Origin: Cladorhizidae sp. MBARI D1340-BT2
Taxonomy: Eukaryota > Porifera > Demospongiae > Poecilosclerida > Cladorhizidae
Assembly: GCA_028752905.1 (NCBI GenBank)
Contig: JAQNBH010000011.1
Coordinates: 24,880,333-24,944,332, forward strand
Length of the DNA: 64,000 nt
Direction: 5' to 3'
Shown: one piece after another, positions 29,301 to 42,944 of the stretch
Layout of the letters: every line of letters begins with the position of its first letter
Numbering within the stretch: position 1 is the stretch's first letter
The notes under the pieces: model-generated
What the model was told of the DNA's origin: nothing
Database searches by the model: none
What the model saw: the letters and a program-made list of their open reading frames with translations, nothing else
Made by a program: the position numbers and the translations under genes

Positions 29301-32300
29301 AACTCTGGTGTGTTTCAAGCCATGAACTCTGGTGTGCTTCAAGCCATGAACACTGGTGTGTATCAAGCTATTAACTCTGGTGAGCATCAAGTCATGAACT
29401 CTGGTGTGCAACAAGCCATGAACTCTGGTGTGCATCAAGCCATGAACTCTGATATGTAGTAAGGCATGAACTCTGGCGTGCATCAAGCCAGTAACTCAGG
29501 TGTGTATCAAGCTAAGAATTCTGGTCTGTAACAAGACATGAACTCTGGTGTGTAGCAGTCATGAACTCTGTATCAAGCCATGAACTCTGGTGTATAGCAA
29601 CCCTTGAACAATGGTATGTTAAGCCTTGAAATCTGGTGTGCAACAAGTCATGATCTCTGGTGTGCATCAAACCATGAACTCAGGTGTGCATCAAGCTATG
29701 AACACTGGCATGCAGCAGCTATGAACTCTGATGTGTATCAAGCTATGTATGAACTATGATGTTTAGCAAGACATGAACTCTGGTGTATATCAGTCATTAA
29801 CTCTGTATCAAGCCATGAACACTGGTGTCTTAAGCCATGAACTCTGGAGTGTGTCAAGCCATGAACTCTGGTGTGCATCAAGCCATGAACTCTGGTGTGC
29901 ATCAAGCCATGAACTCTGGTCTGTATCAAGCTATATGAACTCTGGTGTGTAGCAAAACATGAATTCTAGTGTGTATCAAGCTATGAACTCCAGTTTCTAT
30001 CAAGCTATATGAATTCTGGTGTGTAGCAAGACATGAACTCTGGTGTGCATCAAGCCATGAACTCTGGCGGGTATCAAGCTATGAACTCTGGTCTGTATCA
30101 AGCTATGAACTCAGGTGTGTAGCAAGTTATGTAGTCTTGTGTGTAGCAGTCATGAACTCTGTATCAAGCCATGAAGTCTAGCATCTCAAGCCATGAACTC
30201 TGGTGTGTTTCAAGCCATGAACTCTGGTGTGCATCAAGCCATGAACTCTGGTGTGAAGCAAGCCATGAACTCTGGTGTGCATCAAGCCATGAACTCTGGT
30301 GTGAAGCAAGCCATGTACTCTGGCGTGTATCAAGCTATGAATTCTTGTCTGTAGCAACACATGAACTCTGGTGTGTAGCAGTTATGAACTCCGTATCAGG
30401 CAATGAAATCTCATGTGCAGCAAGCCTTGAACACTGGTGTGTTAAGCCATCTACTCTGGTGTGCACCAAGCCATGAACTCTGGTTTGCATCAAGCCATGA
30501 ACTCTGGTGTGCAACAAGCCATGAACTCTGGTTGGCATCGAACCATGAACTCAGGTGTGCATTAAGCTATGAACAATGGAATGCAGCAAGCTATGAACTC
30601 TGGTATCTATCAAGCTATGTATGAACTCTGATGTGCATCAAGCCATGAACTCTGGTGTGTATCAAGCTATTAACTCTAGTATGTAGCAAGGCATGAACTC
30701 TGGTGTGTACGAGTCATGAATTCTGTATCAAGCCATGAACTCTGGTGGCTCGAGCCATGAACTCTGGTATGTGTCAAGCCATGAACTCTGGTGTGCATCA
30801 AGCCATGAACTTTGGTTTGCATCGAGCCATGAACTCTGGTGTGCATCAAGCCATGAACACTGGTGTGCATCAAGCCATGAACTCTGGTGTGCATCAAGCC
30901 ATGAACTCTGGTATGCATCAAGCCATGAACTCTGGTGTGCATCAAGCCATGAACTCTGGTGTGCATCAAGAGATGAATTCTGGTGTGTTACCTTCATGAA
31001 GTCTATAACTAGCCATGAACTATAAATGTCTCAAGCCATGAACTCTGGTGTACATCAAGCCATGAACTCTGGTTTGCATCAAGCCATGAACTTTGGTGTG
31101 CAACGAGCTAAGAACGATGATGTGCATGAAGCCATGAACTCTGGTTTGCATCAAACCATGAACTCAGGTGTGCATTAAGCTATGAACAATGGAATGCAGC
31201 AAGCTATGAACACTGGTGTCTATGAAGCTATGTATGAACTCTGATGTGCATTAAGCCATGAACTCTGGTGTGCAACAAGCCATGAACTCTGGATTGCATC
31301 GAACCATGAACTCAGGTGTGCATTAAGCTATGAACAGTGGAATGCAGCAAGCTATGAACTCTGGTGTCTATCAAGCTATGTATGAACTCTGATGTGCATC
31401 AAGCCATGAACTCTGAGGTGTATCAAGCTATTAACTCTAGTATGTAGCAAGGCATGAACTCTGGTGTGTACGAGTCATGAATTCTGTATCAAGCCATGAA
31501 CTCTGGTGGCATGAGCCATGAACTCTGGTATGTGTCAAGCCATGAACTCTGGTGTGCATCAAGCCATGAACTTTGGTTTGCATCGAGCCATGAACTCTGG
31601 TGTGCATCAAGCCATGAACACTGGTGTGCATCAAGCCATGAACTCTGGTGTGCATCAAGCCATGAACTCTGGTGTGCATCAAGCCATGAACTCTGGTGTC
31701 ATCAAGCCATGAACTCTGGTGTGCATCAAGAGATGAATTCTGGTGTGTTACCTTCATGAAGTCTATAACTAGCCATGAACTATAAATGTCTCAAGCCATG
31801 AACTCTGGTGTACATCAAGCCATGAACTCTGGTGTGCATCAAGCCATGAACTTTGGTGTGCAACGAGCTAAGAATGATGATGTGCATGAAGCCATGAACT
31901 CTGGTTTGCATCAAACCATGAACTCAGGTGTGCATTAAGCTATGAACAATGGAATGCAGCAAGCTATGAACACTGGTGTCTATGAAGCTATGTATGAACT
32001 CTGATGTGCATCAAGCCATGAACTCTGTTGTGCAACAAGCCATGAACTCTGGTTTGCATCGAACCATGAACTCAGGTGTGCATTAAGCTATGAACAGTGG
32101 AATGCAGCAAGCTATGAACTCTGGTGTCTATCAAGCTATGTATGAACTCTGATGTGCATCAAGCCATGAACTCTGGTGTGTATCAAGCTATTAACTCTAG
32201 TGTGTAGCAAGGCATGAACTCTGGTGTGTATGAGTCATGAATTCTGTATCAAGCCATAAACTCTGGTGGCTCGAGCCATAAACTCTGGTATGTGTCAAGC

Positions 32301-35300
32301 CATGAACTCTGGTGTGCATCAAGCCATGAACTTTGGTTTGCATCGAGCCATAAACTCAGGTGTGCATCAAGCCATGAACACTGGTGTGCATCAAGCCATG
32401 AACTCTGGTGTGCATCAAGCCATGAACTCTGGTATGCATCAAGCCATGAACACTGGTGTACATCAAGCCATGAACTCTGGTGTGCATCAAGAGATGAATT
32501 CTGGTGTGTTGCCTTCATGAAGTCTATAACTAGCCATGAACTATAAATGTCTCAAGCCATGAACTCTTGTGTACATCAAGCCATGAACTCTGGTGTGCAT
32601 CAAGCCATGAACTTTGGTGTGCATCGAGCTAAGAACGATGATGTGCATGAAGCCATGAACTCTGGTTTGCATCAAACCATGAACTCAGGTGTGCATTAAG
32701 CTATGAACAATGGAATGCAGCAAGCTATGAACTCTGGTGTCTATCAAGCTATGTATGAACTCTGATGTGCATCAAGCCATGAACTCTGGTGTGTATCAAG
32801 CTATTAACTCTAGTGTGTAGCAAGGCATGAACTCTGGTGTGTACGAGTTATGAATTCTGTATCAAGCCATGAAATCTGGTGGCTCGAGCCATGAACTCTG
32901 GTATGTGTCAAGCCATGAATTCTGGTGTGCATCAAGCCATGAACTTTGGTTTGCATCGAGCCATGAACTCTGGTGTGCATCAAGCCATGAACACTGGTGT
33001 GCATCAAGCCATGAACTCTGGTGTGCATCAAGCCATGAACTCTGTTATGTATCAAGCCATGAACTCTAGTGTGCATCAAGCCATGAACTCTGGTGTGCAT
33101 CAACCCATGAACTCTGGTGTGCATCAAGCCATGAACTCTAGTGTGCATCAAGCCTTGAACTGTGGTGTGTAGTAAGCCATGAACACTGGTGGGCATCAAG
33201 CCATGAACTCTGACTTGCATCAATCCATGAACTTTGGTATGCATCAAGCCATGAACTGTGATGGGTATCAAGCTATGAACTCTGGTGTGTAGCAAGCCAT
33301 GAACATTGGTGTGTGTCAAGCCATGAACTCTGGTTTGCATCAAGTCATGAACTCTGGTATGCAGCAAGCCATGAACTATGGTGTGTATCAAGCTATATGA
33401 ACTCTGGTGTGTAGCAAAACATGAATTCTGCTGTGTATCAATCAAGCTATGAACTCCAGTCTATATCAAGCAGTATAAATTCTGTTGTGTAGCAAAACAT
33501 GAACTCTTATGTGCATCAAGCCAAGAATTCTGGTGGGTATGAAGATATTCTAGTCTGTATCAAGCTATGAACTAGTGTATGTATCAAGTTATGAGGTCAG
33601 GTGTGTATCAAGCTATGAACTCTGGGGTGTAGAAAGACATGAACTCTGGCGTACAGCAAGCCATGAACTCCGGGGTGCATCAAGACATGAAATCTGGTGT
33701 GTATCAAGCTATGAACTCTGATGCGCAGCAGGACATGAACTCTGATGTGTAGCAGTCATGAACTCTGTAACTAGCCATGAACTATAGGTGTCTCAAGCCA
33801 TCAACTCTGGTGTACATCAAGCCATGAACTCTGGTGTGCATCAAGCCATGAACTTTGGTGTGCATAGAGCCATGAACTATGGTGTGCATGAAGCCATGAA
33901 CTCTGGTGTACATCAAGCCATGAACTCTGGTTTGCATCAAGCCATGAACTCTGGTGTGCATCAAGCCATGAACTCTGGTGTGCATCAAGAGATGAATTCT
34001 GGTGTGTTGCCTTCATGAAGTCTATAACTAGCCATGAACTATAAATGTCTCAAGCCATGAACTCTGGTGTACATCAAGCCATGAACTCTGGTGTGCATCA
34101 AGCCATGAACTTTGGTGTGCATCGAGCTAAGAACGATGATGTGCATGAAGCCATGAACTCTGGTGTAGTTCAAGCCATGACCTCTGGTTTGCATCAAGCC
34201 ATGAACTCTGGTTTGCATCAAGCCATGAACTCTGGTGTGCATCAAGCCATAAATTTTGGTGTGCATCAAGCTATGAACACTGTTGTGTAGCAAGACATGA
34301 ACTCTGGTGTGTAGCAGTCATGAACTCTCTATCAAGCCATGAAGTCAGGCGTCTAAAGCCATGAACTCTGGTGTGTTTCAAGCCATGAACTCTGGTGTGC
34401 TTCAAGCCATGAACACTGGTGTGTATCAAGCTATTAACTCTGGTGAGCATCAAGTCATGAACTCTGGTGTGCAACAAGCCATGAACTCTGGTGTGCATCA
34501 AGCCATGAACTCTGATATGTAGTAAGGCATGAACTCTGGCGTGCATCAAGCCAGTAACTCAGGTGTGTATCAAGCTAAGAATTCTGGTCTGTAACAAGAC
34601 ATGAACTCTGGTGTGTAGCAGTCATGAACTCTGTATCAAGCCATGAACTCTGGTGTATAGCAACCCTTGAACACTGGTATGTTAAGCCTTGAAATCTGGT
34701 GTGCAAAAAGTCATGATCTCTGGTGTGCATCAAACCATGAACTCAGGTGTGCATCAAGCTATGAACACTGGCATGCAGCAAGCTATGAACTCTGATGTGT
34801 ATCAAGCTATGTATGAACTATGATGTTTAGCAAGACATGAACTCTGGTGTATATCAGTCATTAACTCTGTATCAAGCCATGAACACTGGTGTCTTAAGCC
34901 ATGAACTCTGGAGTGTATCAAGCCATGAACTCTGGTGTGCATCAAGCCATGAACTCTGGTGTGCATCAAGCCATGAACTCTGGTCTGTATCAAGCTATAT
35001 GAACTCTGGTGTGTAGCAAAACATGAATTCTAGTGTGTATCAAGCTCTGAACTCCAGTTTCTATCAAGCTATATGAATTCTGGTGTGTAGCAAGACATGA
35101 ACTCTGGTGTGCATCAAGCCATGAACTCTGGCGGGTATCAAGCTATGAACTCTGGTCTATATCAAGCTATCAACTCGGGTGTGTAGCAAGTTATATGGTC
35201 TTGTGTGTAGCAGTCATGAACTCTGTATCAAGCCATGAAGTCTAGCATCTCAAGCCATGAACTCTGGTGTGTTTCAAGCCATGAACTCTGGTGTGCATCA

Positions 35301-38300
35301 AGCCATGAACTCTGGTGTGAAGCAAGCCATGAACTCTGGTGTGCATCAAGCCATGAACTCTGGTGTGAAGCAAGCCATGTACTCTGGCGTGTATCAAGCT
35401 ATGAATTCTTGTCTGTAGCAACACATGAACTCTGGTGTGTAGCAGTTATGAACTCCGTATCAGGCAATGAAATCTCATGTGCAGCAAGCCTTGAACACTG
35501 GTGTGTTAAGCCATGTACTCTGGTGTGCACCAAGCCATGAACTCTGGTTTGCATCAAGCCATGAACTCTGGTGTGCAACAAGCCATGAACTCTGGTTGGC
35601 ATCGAACCATGAACTCAGGTGTGCATTAAGCTATGAACAATGGAATGCAGCAAGCTATGAACTCTGGTATCTATCAAGCTATGTATGAACTCTGATGTGC
35701 ATCAAGCCATGAACTCTGGTGTGTATCAAGCTATTAACTCTAGTATGTAGCAAGGCATGAACTCTGGTGTGTACGAGTCATGAATTCTGTATCAAGCCAT
35801 GAACTCTGGTGGCTCGAGCCATGAACTCTGGTATGTGTCAAGCCATGAACTCTGGTGTGCATCAAGCCATGAACTTTGGTTTGCATCGAGCCATGAACTC
35901 TGGTGTGCATCAAGCCATGAACACTGGTGTGCATCAAGCCATGAACTCTGGTGTGCATCAAGCCATGAACTCTGGTATGCATCAAGCCATGAACTCTGGT
36001 GTGCATCAAGCCATGAACTCTGGTGTGCATCAAGAGATGAATTCTGGTGTGTTACCTTCATGAAGTCTATAACTAGCCATGAACTATAAATGTCTCAAGC
36101 CATGAACTCTGGTGTACATCAAGCCATGAACTCTGGTTTGCATCAAGCCATGAACTTTGGTGTGCAACGAGCTAAGAACGATGATGTGCATGAAGCCATG
36201 AACTCTGGTTTGCATCAAACCATGAACTCAGGTGTGCATTAAGCTATGAACAATGGAATGCAGCAAGCTATGAACACTGGTGTCTATGAAGCTATGTATG
36301 AACTCTGATGTGCATTAAGCCATGAACTCTGGTGTGCAACAAGCCATGAACTCTGGATTGCATCGAACCATGAACTCAGGTGTGCATTAAGCTATGAACA
36401 GTGGAATGCAGCAAGCTATGAACTCTGGTGTCTATCAAGCTATGTATGAACTCTGATGTGCATCAAGCCATGAACTCTGAGGTGTATCAAGCTATTAACT
36501 CTAGTATGTAGCAAGGCATGAACTCTGGTGTGTACGAGTCATGAATTCTGTATCAAGCCATGAACTCTGGTGGCTCGAGCCATGAACTCTGGTATGTGTC
36601 AAGCCATGAACTCTGGTGTGCATCAAGCCATGAACTTTGGTTTGCATCGAGCCATGAACTCTGGTGTGCATCAAGCCATGAACACTGGTGTGCATCAAGC
36701 CATGAACTCTGGTGTGCATCAAGCCATGAACTCTGGTGTGCATCAAGCCATGAACTCTGGTGTCATCAAGCCATGAACTCTGGTGTGCATCAAGAGATGA
36801 ATTCTGGTGAGTTACCTTCATGAAGTCTATAACTAGCCATGAACTATAAATGTCTCAAGCCATGAACTCTGGTGTACATCAAGCCATGAACTCTGGTGTG
36901 CATCAAGCCATGAACTTTGGTGTGCAACAAGCTAAGAATGATGATGTGCATGAAGCCATGAACTCTGGTTTGCATCAAACCATGAACTCAGGTGTGCATT
37001 AAGCTATGAACAATGGAATGCAGCAAGCTATGAACACTGGTGTCTATGAAGCTATGTATGAACTCTGATGTGCATCAAGCCATGAACTCTGGTGTGCAAC
37101 AAGCCATGAACTCTGGTTTGCATCGAACCATGAACTCAGGTGTGCATTAAGCTATGAACAGTGGAATGCAGCAAGCTATGAACTCTGGTGTCTATCAAGC
37201 TATGTATGAACTCTGATGTGCATCAAGCCATGAACTCTGGTGTGTATCAAGCTATTAACTCTAGTGTGTAGCAAGGCATGAACTCTGGTGTGTACGAGTC
37301 ATGAATTCTGTATCAAGCCATAAACTCTGGTGGCTGGAGCCATAAACTCTGGTATGTGTCAAGCCATGAACTCTGGTGTGCATCAAGCCATGAACTTTGG
37401 TTTGCATCGAGCCATAAACTCAGGTGTGCATCAAGCCATGAACACTGGTGTGCATCAAGCCATGAACTCTGGTGTGCATCAAGCCATGAACTCTGGTATG
37501 CATCAAGCCATGAACTCTGGTGTACATCAAGCCATGAACTCTGGTGTGCATCAAGAGATGAATTCTGGTGTGTTGCCTTCATGAAGTCTATAACTAGCCA
37601 TGAACTATAAATGTCTCAAGCCATGAACTCTGGTGTACATCAAGCCATGAACTCTGGTGTGCATCAAGCCATGAACTTTGGTGTGCATCGAGCTAAGAAC
37701 GATGATGTGCATGAAGCCATGAACTCTGGTTTGCATCAAACCATGAACTCAGGTGTGCATTAAGCTATGAACAATGGAATGCAGCAAGCTATGAACTCTG
37801 GTGTCTATCAAGCTATGTATAAACTCTGATGTGCATCAAGCCATGAACTCTGGTGTGTATCAAGCTATTAACTCTAGTGTGTAGCAAGGCATGAACTCTG
37901 GTGTGTACGAGTTATGAATTCTGTATCAAGCCATGAAATCTGGTGGCTCGAGCCATGAACTCTGGTATGTGTCAAGCCATGAATTCTGGTGTGCATCAAG
38001 CCATGAACTTTGGTTTGCATCGAGCCATGAACTCTGGTGTGCATCAAGCCATGAACACTGGTGTGCATCAAGCCATGAACTCTGGTGTGCATCAAGCCAT
38101 GAACTCTGTTATGTATCAAGCCATGAACTCTAGTGTGCATCAAGCCATGAACTCTGGTGTGCATCAACCCATGAACTCTGGTGTGCATCAAGCCATGAAC
38201 TCTAGTGTGCATCAAGCCTTGAATTGTGGTGTGTAGTAAGCCATGAACACTGGTGGGCATCAAGCCATGAACTCTGACTTGCATCAATCCATGAACTTTG

Positions 38301-40758
38301 GTATGCATCAAGCCATGAACTGTGATGGGTATCAAGCTATGAACTCTGGTGTGTAGCAAGCCATGAACATTGGTGTGTGTCAAGCCATGAACTCTGGTTT
38401 GCATCAAGTCATGAACTCTGGTATGCAGCAAGCCATGAACTATGGTGTGTATCAAGCTATATGAACTCTGGTGTGTAGCAAAACATGAATTCTGCTGTGT
38501 ATCAATCAAGCTATGAACTCCAGTCTATATCAAGCTGTATAAATTCTGTTGTGTAGCAAAACATTAACTCTTATGTGCATCAAGCCAAGAATTCTGGCGG
38601 GTATGAAGATATTCTAGTCTGTATCAAGCTATGAACTCGTGTATGTATCAAGTTATGAGGTCTGGTGTGTATCAATCTATGAACTCTGGGGTGTAGAAAG
38701 ACATGAACTCTGGTGTACAGCAAGCCATGAACTCCGGGGTGCATCAAGCCATGAAATCTGGTGTGTATCAAGCTATAAACTCTGATGCGCAGCAGGACAT
38801 GAACTCTGGTGTGTAGCAGTCATGAACTCTGTAACTAGCCATGAACTATAGGTGTCTCAAGCCATCAACTCTGGTGTACATCAAGCCATGAACTCTGGTG
38901 TGCATCAAGCCATGAACTTTGGTGTGCATAGAGCCATGAACTATGGTGTGCATGAAGCCATGAACTCTGTTGTACATCAAGCCATGAACTCTGGTTTGCA
39001 TCAAGCCATGAACTCTGGTGTGCATCAAGCCATGAACTCTGGTGTGCATCAAGAGATGAATTCTGGTGTGTTGCCTTCATGAAGTCTATAACTAGCCATG
39101 AATTATAAATGTCTCAAGCCATGAACTCTTGTGTACATCAAGCCATGAACTCTGGTGTGTATCAAGCCATGAAATTTGGTGTGCATCGAGCTAAGAACGA
39201 TGATGTGCATGAAGCCATGAACTCTGGTGTAGTTCAAGCCATGAACTCTGGTGTGCATCAAGCCATGAACTCTGGTTTGCATCAAGCCATGAACTCTGGT
39301 GTTCATCAAGCCATAAATTTTGTTGTGCATCAAGCTATGAACACTGTTGTGTAGCAAGACATGAACTCTGGTGTGTAGCAGTCATGAACTCTCTATCAAG
39401 CCATGAAGTCAGGCGTCTAAAGCCATGAACTCTGGTGTGTTTCAAGCCATGAACTCTGGTGTGCTTCAAGCCATGAATACTGGTGTGTATCAAGCTATTA
39501 ACTCTGGTGAGCATCAAGTCATGAACTCTGGTGTGCAACAAGCCATGAACTCTGGTGTGCATCAAGCCATGAACTCTGGTATGTAGTAAGGAATGAACTC
39601 TGGCGTGCATCAAGCCAGTAACTCTGGTGTGTATCAAGCTAAGAATTCTGGTCTGTAGCAAGACATGAACTCTGGTGTGTAGCAGTCATGAACTCTGTAT
39701 CAAGCCATGAACTCTGGTGTGTAGCAACCCTTGAACACTGGTATGTTAAGCCTTGAACTCTGTTGTGCAACAAGTCATGATCTCTGGTGTGCATCAAACC
39801 ATGAACTCAGGTGTGCATCAAGCTATGAACACTGGCATGCAGCAAGCTATGAACTCTGATGTGTATCAAGCTATGTATGAACTATGATGTTTAGCAAGAC
39901 ATGAACTCTGGTGTATATCAGTCATTAACTCTGTATCAAGCCATGAACACTGGTGTCTTAAGCCATGAACTCTGGAGTGTGTCAAGCCATGAACTCTGGT
40001 GTGCATCAAGCCATGAACTCTGGTCTGCATCAAGCCATGAACTCTGGTCTGTATCAAGCTATATGAACTCTGGTGTGTAGCAAAACATAAATTCTAGTGT
40101 GTATCAAGCTATGAACTCCAGTCTCTATCAAGCTATATGAATTCTGGTGTGTAGCAAGACATGAACTCTGGTGTGCATCAAGCCATGAACTCTGGCGGGT
40201 ATCAAGCTATGAACTCTGGTCTGTATCAAGCTATCAACTCGGGTGTGTAGCAAGTTATGTGGTCTTGTGTGTAGCAGTCATGAACTCTGTATCAAGCCAT
40301 GAAGTCTAGCGTCTCAAGCCATGAACTCTGGTGTGTTTCAAGCCATGAACTCTGGTGTACATCAAGCCATGAACTCTGGTGTGAAGCAAGCCATGAACTC
40401 TGGTGTGCATCAAGCCATGAACTCTGGTGTGAAGCAAGCCATGAACTCTGGCGTGTATCAAGCTATGAATTCTTGTCTGTAGCAACACATGAACTCTGGT
40501 GTGTAGCAGTTATGAACTCCGTATCAGGCAATGAAATCTCATGTGCAGCAAGCCTTGAAAACTGGTGTGTTAAGCCATGTACTCTGGTGTGCACCAAGCC
40601 ATGAACTCTGATTTGCATCAAGCCATGAACTCTGGTGTGCAACAAGCCATGAACTCTGGTTTGCATCGAACCATGAACTCAGGTGTGCATTAAGCTATGA
40701 ACAATGGAATGCAGCAAGCTATGAACTCTGGTGTCTATCAAGCTATGTTTGAACTCTG
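26375..40758 (+). repeat. About 2.8 tandem copies of a 5,061-5,064 bp higher-order unit
   Basis: Landmarks in the first copy at 26375, 27188, 27749, 28720, 29208, 29738 and 30171 recur about 5,061-5,064 bases later (31437, 32249, 32810, 33782, 34271, 34802, 35235). They recur again 5,064 later (36501, 37313, 37874, 38846, 39335, 39866, 40299). 5,064 is exactly 211 times 24. The three copies look nearly identical by eye. The third is cut off by the junction of the 2,186 bp duplication at about 40,759. Sub-blocks of 761 bp are nested inside each copy. Confidence 0.85.
30676..32810 (+). repeat. 761 bp sub-units nested in the 5 kb block
   Basis: The module that starts with the short CTAGTATGTAGCAAGGC monomer at 30676 recurs at 31437 and about 32198 (steps of 761), and once more at 32810 after a shortened step of about 612. 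The same series is seen at 26375, 27136 and 27749 in the previous 5 kb copy, and at 35740, 36501, about 37262 and 37874 in the next. This is a three-level hierarchy: 24 bp, 761 bp, 5,064 bp. Confidence 0.75.
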
Positions 40759-42944
40759 ATGTGCATCAAGCCAAGAATTCTGGCGGGTATGAAGATATTC
40801 TAGTCTGTATCAAGCTATGAACTCGTGTATGTATCAAGTTATGAGGTCTGGTGTGTATCAATCTATGAACTCTGGGGTGTAGAAAGACATGAACTCTGGT
40901 GTACAGCAAGCCATGAACTCCGGGGTGCATCAAGCCATGAAATCTGGTGTGTATCAAGCTATAAACTCTGATGCGCAGCAGGACATGAACTCTGGTGTGT
41001 AGCAGTCATGAACTCTGTAACTAGCCATGAACTATAGGTGTCTCAAGCCATCAACTCTGGTGTACATCAAGCCATGAACTCTGGTGTGCATCAAGCCATG
41101 AACTTTGGTGTGCATAGAGCCATGAACTATGGTGTGCATGAAGCCATGAACTCTGTTGTACATCAAGCCATGAACTCTGGTTTGCATCAAGCCATGAACT
41201 CTGGTGTGCATCAAGCCATGAACTCTGGTGTGCATCAAGAGATGAATTCTGGTGTGTTGCCTTCATGAAGTCTATAACTAGCCATGAATTATAAATGTCT
41301 CAAGCCATGAACTCTTGTGTACATCAAGCCATGAACTCTGGTGTGTATCAAGCCATGAAATTTGGTGTGCATCGAGCTAAGAACGATGATGTGCATGAAG
41401 CCATGAACTCTGGTGTAGTTCAAGCCATGAACTCTGGTGTGCATCAAGCCATGAACTCTGGTTTGCATCAAGCCATGAACTCTGGTGTTCATCAAGCCAT
41501 AAATTTTGTTGTGCATCAAGCTATGAACACTGTTGTGTAGCAAGACATGAACTCTGGTGTGTAGCAGTCATGAACTCTCTATCAAGCCATGAAGTCAGGC
41601 GTCTAAAGCCATGAACTCTGGTGTGTTTCAAGCCATGAACTCTGGTGTGCTTCAAGCCATGAATACTGGTGTGTATCAAGCTATTAACTCTGGTGAGCAT
41701 CAAGTCATGAACTCTGGTGTGCAACAAGCCATGAACTCTGGTGTGCATCAAGCCATGAACTCTGGTATGTAGTAAGGAATGAACTCTGGCGTGCATCAAG
41801 CCAGTAACTCTGGTGTGTATCAAGCTAAGAATTCTGGTCTGTAGCAAGACATGAACTCTGGTGTGTAGCAGTCATGAACTCTGTATCAAGCCATGAACTC
41901 TGGTGTGTAGCAACCCTTGAACACTGGTATGTTAAGCCTTGAACTCTGTTGTGCAACAAGTCATGATCTCTGGTGTGCATCAAACCATGAACTCAGGTGT
42001 GCATCAAGCTATGAACACTGGCATGCAGCAAGCTATGAACTCTGATGTGTATCAAGCTATGTATGAACTATGATGTTTAGCAAGACATGAACTCTGGTGT
42101 ATATCAGTCATTAACTCTGTATCAAGCCATGAACACTGGTGTCTTAAGCCATGAACTCTGGAGTGTGTCAAGCCATGAACTCTGGTGTGCATCAAGCCAT
42201 GAACTCTGGTCTGCATCAAGCCATGAACTCTGGTCTGTATCAAGCTATATGAACTCTGGTGTGTAGCAAAACATAAATTCTAGTGTGTATCAAGCTATGA
42301 ACTCCAGTCTCTATCAAGCTATATGAATTCTGGTGTGTAGCAAGACATGAACTCTGGTGTGCATCAAGCCATGAACTCTGGCGGGTATCAAGCTATGAAC
42401 TCTGGTCTGTATCAAGCTATCAACTCGGTTGTGTAGCAAGTTATGTGGTCTTGTGTGTAGCAGTCATGAACTCTGTATCAAGCCATGAAGTCTAGCGTCT
42501 CAAGCCATGAACTCTGGTGTGTTTCAAGCCATGAACTCTGGTGTACATCAAGCCATGAACTCTGGTGTGAAGCAAGCCATGAACTCTGGTGTGCATCAAG
42601 CCATGAACTCTGGTGTGAAGCAAGCCATGAACTCTGGCGTGTATCAAGCTATGAATTCTTGTCTGTAGCAACACATGAACTCTGGTGTGTAGCAGTTATG
42701 AACTCCGTATCAGGCAATGAAATCTCATGTGCAGCAAGCCTTGAACACTGGTGTGTTAAGCCATGTACTCTGGTGTGCACCAAGCCATGAACTCTGGTTT
42801 GCATCAAGCCATGAACTCTGGTGTGCAACAAGCCATGAACTCTGGTTTGCATCGAACCATGAACTCAGGTGTGCATTAAGCTATGAACAATGGAATGCAG
42901 CAAGCTATGAACTCTGGTGTCTATCAAGCTATGTTTGAACTCTG
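38573..42944 (+). repeat. Near-identical 2,186 bp tandem duplication
   Basis: 38,573-40,758 is followed directly by a second copy at 40,759-42,944. Every landmark moves by exactly 2,186 (38580 to 40766, 39335 to 41521, 40299 to 42485, 40463 to 42649). Reading the copies side by side shows three substitutions: near 40,239 against 42,425, near 40,559 against 42,745, and near 40,611 against 42,797. The junction lies in the 15-base stretch ATGTGCATCAAGCCA. This same stretch is found at 38,573 and 42,945 in different monomer contexts, as expected for an unequal exchange between mis-paired monomers. Confidence 0.9.

Noticed and set aside
9524..42944. A meaningful two-to-one relation between the 4,372 bp and 2,186 bp block lengths.
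   Set aside because: The blocks have different monomer content and the 4,372 bp unit shows no internal 2,186 bp period, so the equality is treated as chance.
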